Positions 5,768-7,935 of a DNA stretch of 7,935 nt are shown piece by piece. Under the pieces are notes generated by a model. The model saw only the letters and a list, made by a program, of their open reading frames with translations, was not told where the DNA came from and searched no databases. How positions within the stretch are numbered: the first letter of the stretch is position 1; every line of letters begins with the position of its first letter. The stretch lies in contig JAGWYI010000176.1 of assembly GCA_018969455.1 (NCBI GenBank), positions 1 through 7,935 on the forward strand, in the 5' to 3' direction. A program made the translations under genes and the position numbers. Origin of the DNA: Bacteroidota bacterium (GTDB taxonomy: Bacteria > Bacteroidota > Bacteroidia > Chitinophagales > Saprospiraceae).

Positions 5768-7153
5768 ATGCATTTAGCCCGAACACTGCGTTCTGTTCCA
5801 TTTTCAGGATTGTTTCCTTTGCTGCTTTGCCTGGCATTTTTCGCTTTGGGCTGCGAAAAAACACAAGCACAGGTATTAATAAGCGGAAATTTCCAAAATA
5901 TTCCGCTCAGTGAGGCCCTTAAATCGGTGGAACAATCGAGCGGTATGATCATATCCTACGACCCTGCACTCGTGCGCAATATTTCGGTGCAGGTTTCTTT
6001 CCGCAACAAAAGCCCCCAAGATGCTTTTGATTTACTACTCAAAGATACCCCGTTTAGCGCCGACATCATGTCGAGTCGATACGTGGTACTGCGCAAAAAG
6101 ATCGAAACACCCCAAACTCCAACTCTGATCACGCTCTGCGGTCAAATTCAAGACGCCGCAACCCGGGAGGCACTCGCACATGCCACCATCGGATTCACCA
6201 GGCCAGGCTTTCAAACCCATACCGATCTGGAAGGCAATTTTACCATCCGCGCGCCTGCGCCCATCCAGAAAGAAGATCAGATCATTGTGCGCTATCTGGG
6301 TTATAAAACCCTTTATTTGCCAGCTGCCGATTTTCTCAAAACACCCTGCCTGCAAATTTCAATGAGCCCGGGAAATACAGCCCTTATGGAAATTGTAGTT
6401 ACCGACCGTGCCCTGGAACCCATCGATGTGGGCAAACAAGGGGCTGCCAACACCCAGTTGCGCCCCGACCGCGCAGGCTTTGTTCCTGCCCTCGGAGAAC
6501 CCGACCCTTTTCGCATGCTTCAGCTTTTACCCGGAATTGCATCCAATGGCGACAAAGCTGGCGAATTAATTGTTCGGGGAGGCAGCAGTGATCAAAATCT
6601 TGTTTTGTGGGAGGGCATTCCAATATATCATACCGGGCATTTATTCGGTGTTGTATCGGCGCTCAACCCGTATGTAGTGAATCGGGTAAACATCTGGAAA
6701 GGAAACTTCGGCGCCGAACAAGGCGGCAGAGCCTCTTGCATGATCGACATGCGCAGTGAACCGAGCGCGCTCCAAAAAACCCGATATTCCATTGGTTTGA
6801 ATCTTCTGAGTGCTTATTTTTCCATAGAAAGCCCCTTGTTTCGCAAAAAAGGCGGTATGCTTTTTGCCGCCCGCGGCGCTTTTTCCGATTTGATTAAAAA
6901 CAAAGCCTACCAACAGCTTTTTGGCTTTGCTACCCAAAACTCAGCCATCAGCAACGATGTAAAAAACCAGCAACGCGACTCCTTTCTGCGCCACGCCATT
7001 CGCATCATACCGGTTTCGGCATTCAACGACGCCAATTTTAAAATATATTACCAACCCAATGAACGTACCCGAATGGAGCTGAGTGCCTATTCGGGATCTG
7101 ATGTACTGCGTTACAGGGTAGATTATAATGTGCCTAGCTGGCAATTTACCTAA
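5768..7153 (+). CDS. TonB-dependent receptor with STN domain, N-terminal part ending at a premature TAA
   Basis: Outer-membrane active transporter and signal receptor of the FecA-like class, probably paired with the FecR just upstream. The 461 residues before the stop hold: signal peptide (about 1-35, hydrophobic FPLLLCLAFFALG, likely cut near TQAQ); STN domain (about 36-108, ISGNFQNIPLSEALKSVEQ), the part that contacts FecR; a carboxypeptidase-like regulatory domain (about 121-205, LCGQIQDAATREALAHATIGF...DLEGNFTI); the plug (about 222-332, DPFRMLQLLPGI, ELIVRGGSSDQNLVLWEGIP, VNRVNIWKGNFGAEQGG); and the first barrel strands. Receptors of this kind usually run about 750-900 residues, so the stop falls in the early barrel. 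The same frame continues after TAA with barrel-like sequence. As read, no working barrel can be made. A one-base change (from CAA, GAA or AAA, for example) would explain the stop; a sequencing error is equally possible. The ligand cannot be told. Confidence 0.88.
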   Translation: MHLARTLRSVPFSGLFPLLLCLAFFALGCEKTQAQVLISGNFQNIPLSEALKSVEQSSGMIISYDPALVRNISVQVSFRNKSPQDAFDLLLKDTPFSADIMSSRYVVLRKKIETPQTPTLITLCGQIQDAATREALAHATIGFTRPGFQTHTDLEGNFTIRAPAPIQKEDQIIVRYLGYKTLYLPAADFLKTPCLQISMSPGNTALMEIVVTDRALEPIDVGKQGAANTQLRPDRAGFVPALGEPDPFRMLQLLPGIASNGDKAGELIVRGGSSDQNLVLWEGIPIYHTGHLFGVVSALNPYVVNRVNIWKGNFGAEQGGRASCMIDMRSEPSALQKTRYSIGLNLLSAYFSIESPLFRKKGGMLFAARGAFSDLIKNKAYQQLFGFATQNSAISNDVKNQQRDSFLRHAIRIIPVSAFNDANFKIYYQPNERTRMELSAYSGSDVLRYRVDYNVPSWQFT

Positions 7154-7935
7154 TCCGGAGGCGACACCGTCCAATTGGTCAATCTGGGATTGAGCGCACG
7201 TATTACCCAACAATGGACGCCTCAATACCGCTCCGAGTGGCAATTTGCATCCAGTGCGCTTTCCAGTCTGTATCATTATGCCGGATCGCTCGATACCACG
7301 GTTTTCCCTCAAACAACCCGTTACCAGGAAAATACGCTGGACGAAAAAGTGTTCCGATTCGATAATTCCTGGAAACTGACGGAAAAGCAAGTGCTGCGAT
7401 TCGGTTTTCAGGCAGTCAAAACCGCCAATCGATTCCTCGAACGATATACCGACTACCGAGATAGCAATGCATCCTATGACTGGTCGGTCAATTTGCCAGC
7501 CAACCTTTCTGCTTTCTACGGGGTTTACCGCATCTTTGATGGCGATGATTATAGTTTCGAAGCCGGCTTGCGTCAGGTAAGCTTCAATTACGCCACCAAA
7601 TCCTTTTGGGAACCGCGTTTTTCCGCACAACTGAAAATTTTTGAAGGCCTGCGTTTGAAGGCCAATGCGGGCATATACCGGCAATTTATGCGGCAGGCTT
7701 TTATTTATAATAATCTGGGCCTCAATAACGAAGTGTGGTTTACAGCCGATGAAGCCATCAAATTGCCCGTTTTACAAAGCAAACAAGTTTCTCTCGGCGC
7801 CTCTGTTGTGCGCAAAAACTGGATGCTCGATCTGGAGGTTTATCAAAAAGAACTCACCCCTTTGAGCGGGGTAAATCTGCGCTTCAATGGAGAACCCCAA
7901 ACCTTGTACGATATTCGAGGAGTGGAAAATGTAGG
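7154..7935 (+). pseudogene. Continuation of the TonB-dependent receptor barrel after the in-frame stop (partial, runs off the window)
   Basis: Translating in the same frame as the preceding 461 codons gives 260 further codons without a stop, up to the window edge. It begins SGGDTVQLVNLGLSARITQQ and continues with alternating hydrophobic and polar stretches rich in aromatic residues (SLYHYAGSLDTTVF, KVFRFDNSWKLTEKQVLRFG, LSAFYGVYRIFDGDDYSFEA, FWEPRFSAQLKIFEGLRLKA), as expected for outer-membrane beta strands. EPRFSAQLKIFEGLRLKANAG...RQF matches the typical late-barrel pattern of Bacteroidota receptors. No frameshift is needed to join the halves; only the TAA separates them. No good start codon lies near the break, so separate translation of this half is unlikely. 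The real C-terminus lies beyond the window. Confidence 0.8.

Noticed and set aside
5768..5860. Lipoprotein signal in the receptor (ALGC near residues 26-29)
   Set aside because: The residues before the Cys fit the lipobox poorly (Ala at -3, Leu at -2), TonB-dependent receptors are not normally lipoproteins, and a standard cleavage site around TQAQ follows.
7151..7153. TAA read as a sense codon through an altered genetic code or programmed readthrough
   Set aside because: The fecR, DUF1800 and DUF1501 genes end properly at TAA and the YpdA-like gene at TAG, so code change is unlikely. I see no readthrough signal after the stop.
6941..7684. Long minus-strand open frame (247 codons) opposite the receptor gene, spanning the premature stop
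   Set aside because: Its translation matches no family I know, and the opposite strand reads as convincing receptor sequence throughout. It is a shadow of the codon pattern.

Overview
This window looks like chromosomal DNA from a member of the Bacteroidota. Three things point there. One gene product ends in a type IX secretion (T9SS) type A sorting domain. A FecR anti-sigma protein carries the DUF4974 C-terminal domain typical of that phylum and sits directly before a TonB-dependent receptor with an STN domain. A YpdA/Bdr-type flavoprotein fits phyla that use bacillithiol. A Saprospiria- or Chitinophagia-like organism is plausible, but that is inference only. Base composition is moderate and shows no abrupt change. 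I saw no tRNA, rRNA, CRISPR array or insertion sequence.

Left part, minus strand (5-4441). Reading in the direction of transcription, a DUF1800 gene is followed after 3 bases by a DUF1501 gene, forming a tight two-gene operon. The DUF1501 product has a twin-arginine (Tat) signal at its N-terminus and a T9SS sorting domain at its C-terminus, while its DUF1800 partner has no visible signal peptide. The operon ends at a perfect 11-bp hairpin (1089-1119). After that comes a separate minus-strand gene for a YpdA/Bdr-like FAD/NAD(P)H oxidoreductase.

Middle (4442-4766). A roughly 325-base divergent intergenic region holds a textbook intrinsic terminator pointing along the minus strand (4531-4568), although no obvious gene lies upstream of it. 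It also holds short direct repeats and a purine-rich ribosome-binding sequence before fecR.

Right part, plus strand (4767-7935). A fecR gene is followed 56 bases later by a TonB-dependent receptor gene, the usual pair of a cell-surface signalling system in which the receptor's periplasmic STN domain talks to FecR, which controls an ECF sigma factor. No sigma gene is present beside them. The receptor frame is broken by one in-frame TAA (7151-7153), and the same frame then stays open with clear beta-barrel sequence to the window edge. It is either a recent nonsense mutation or a sequence error.

The points most worth a second look are the interrupted receptor, the orphan terminator in the divergent region (possible small RNA or attenuated leader), the Tat plus T9SS double sorting of the DUF1501 protein with its signal-less partner, and the missing sigma gene.
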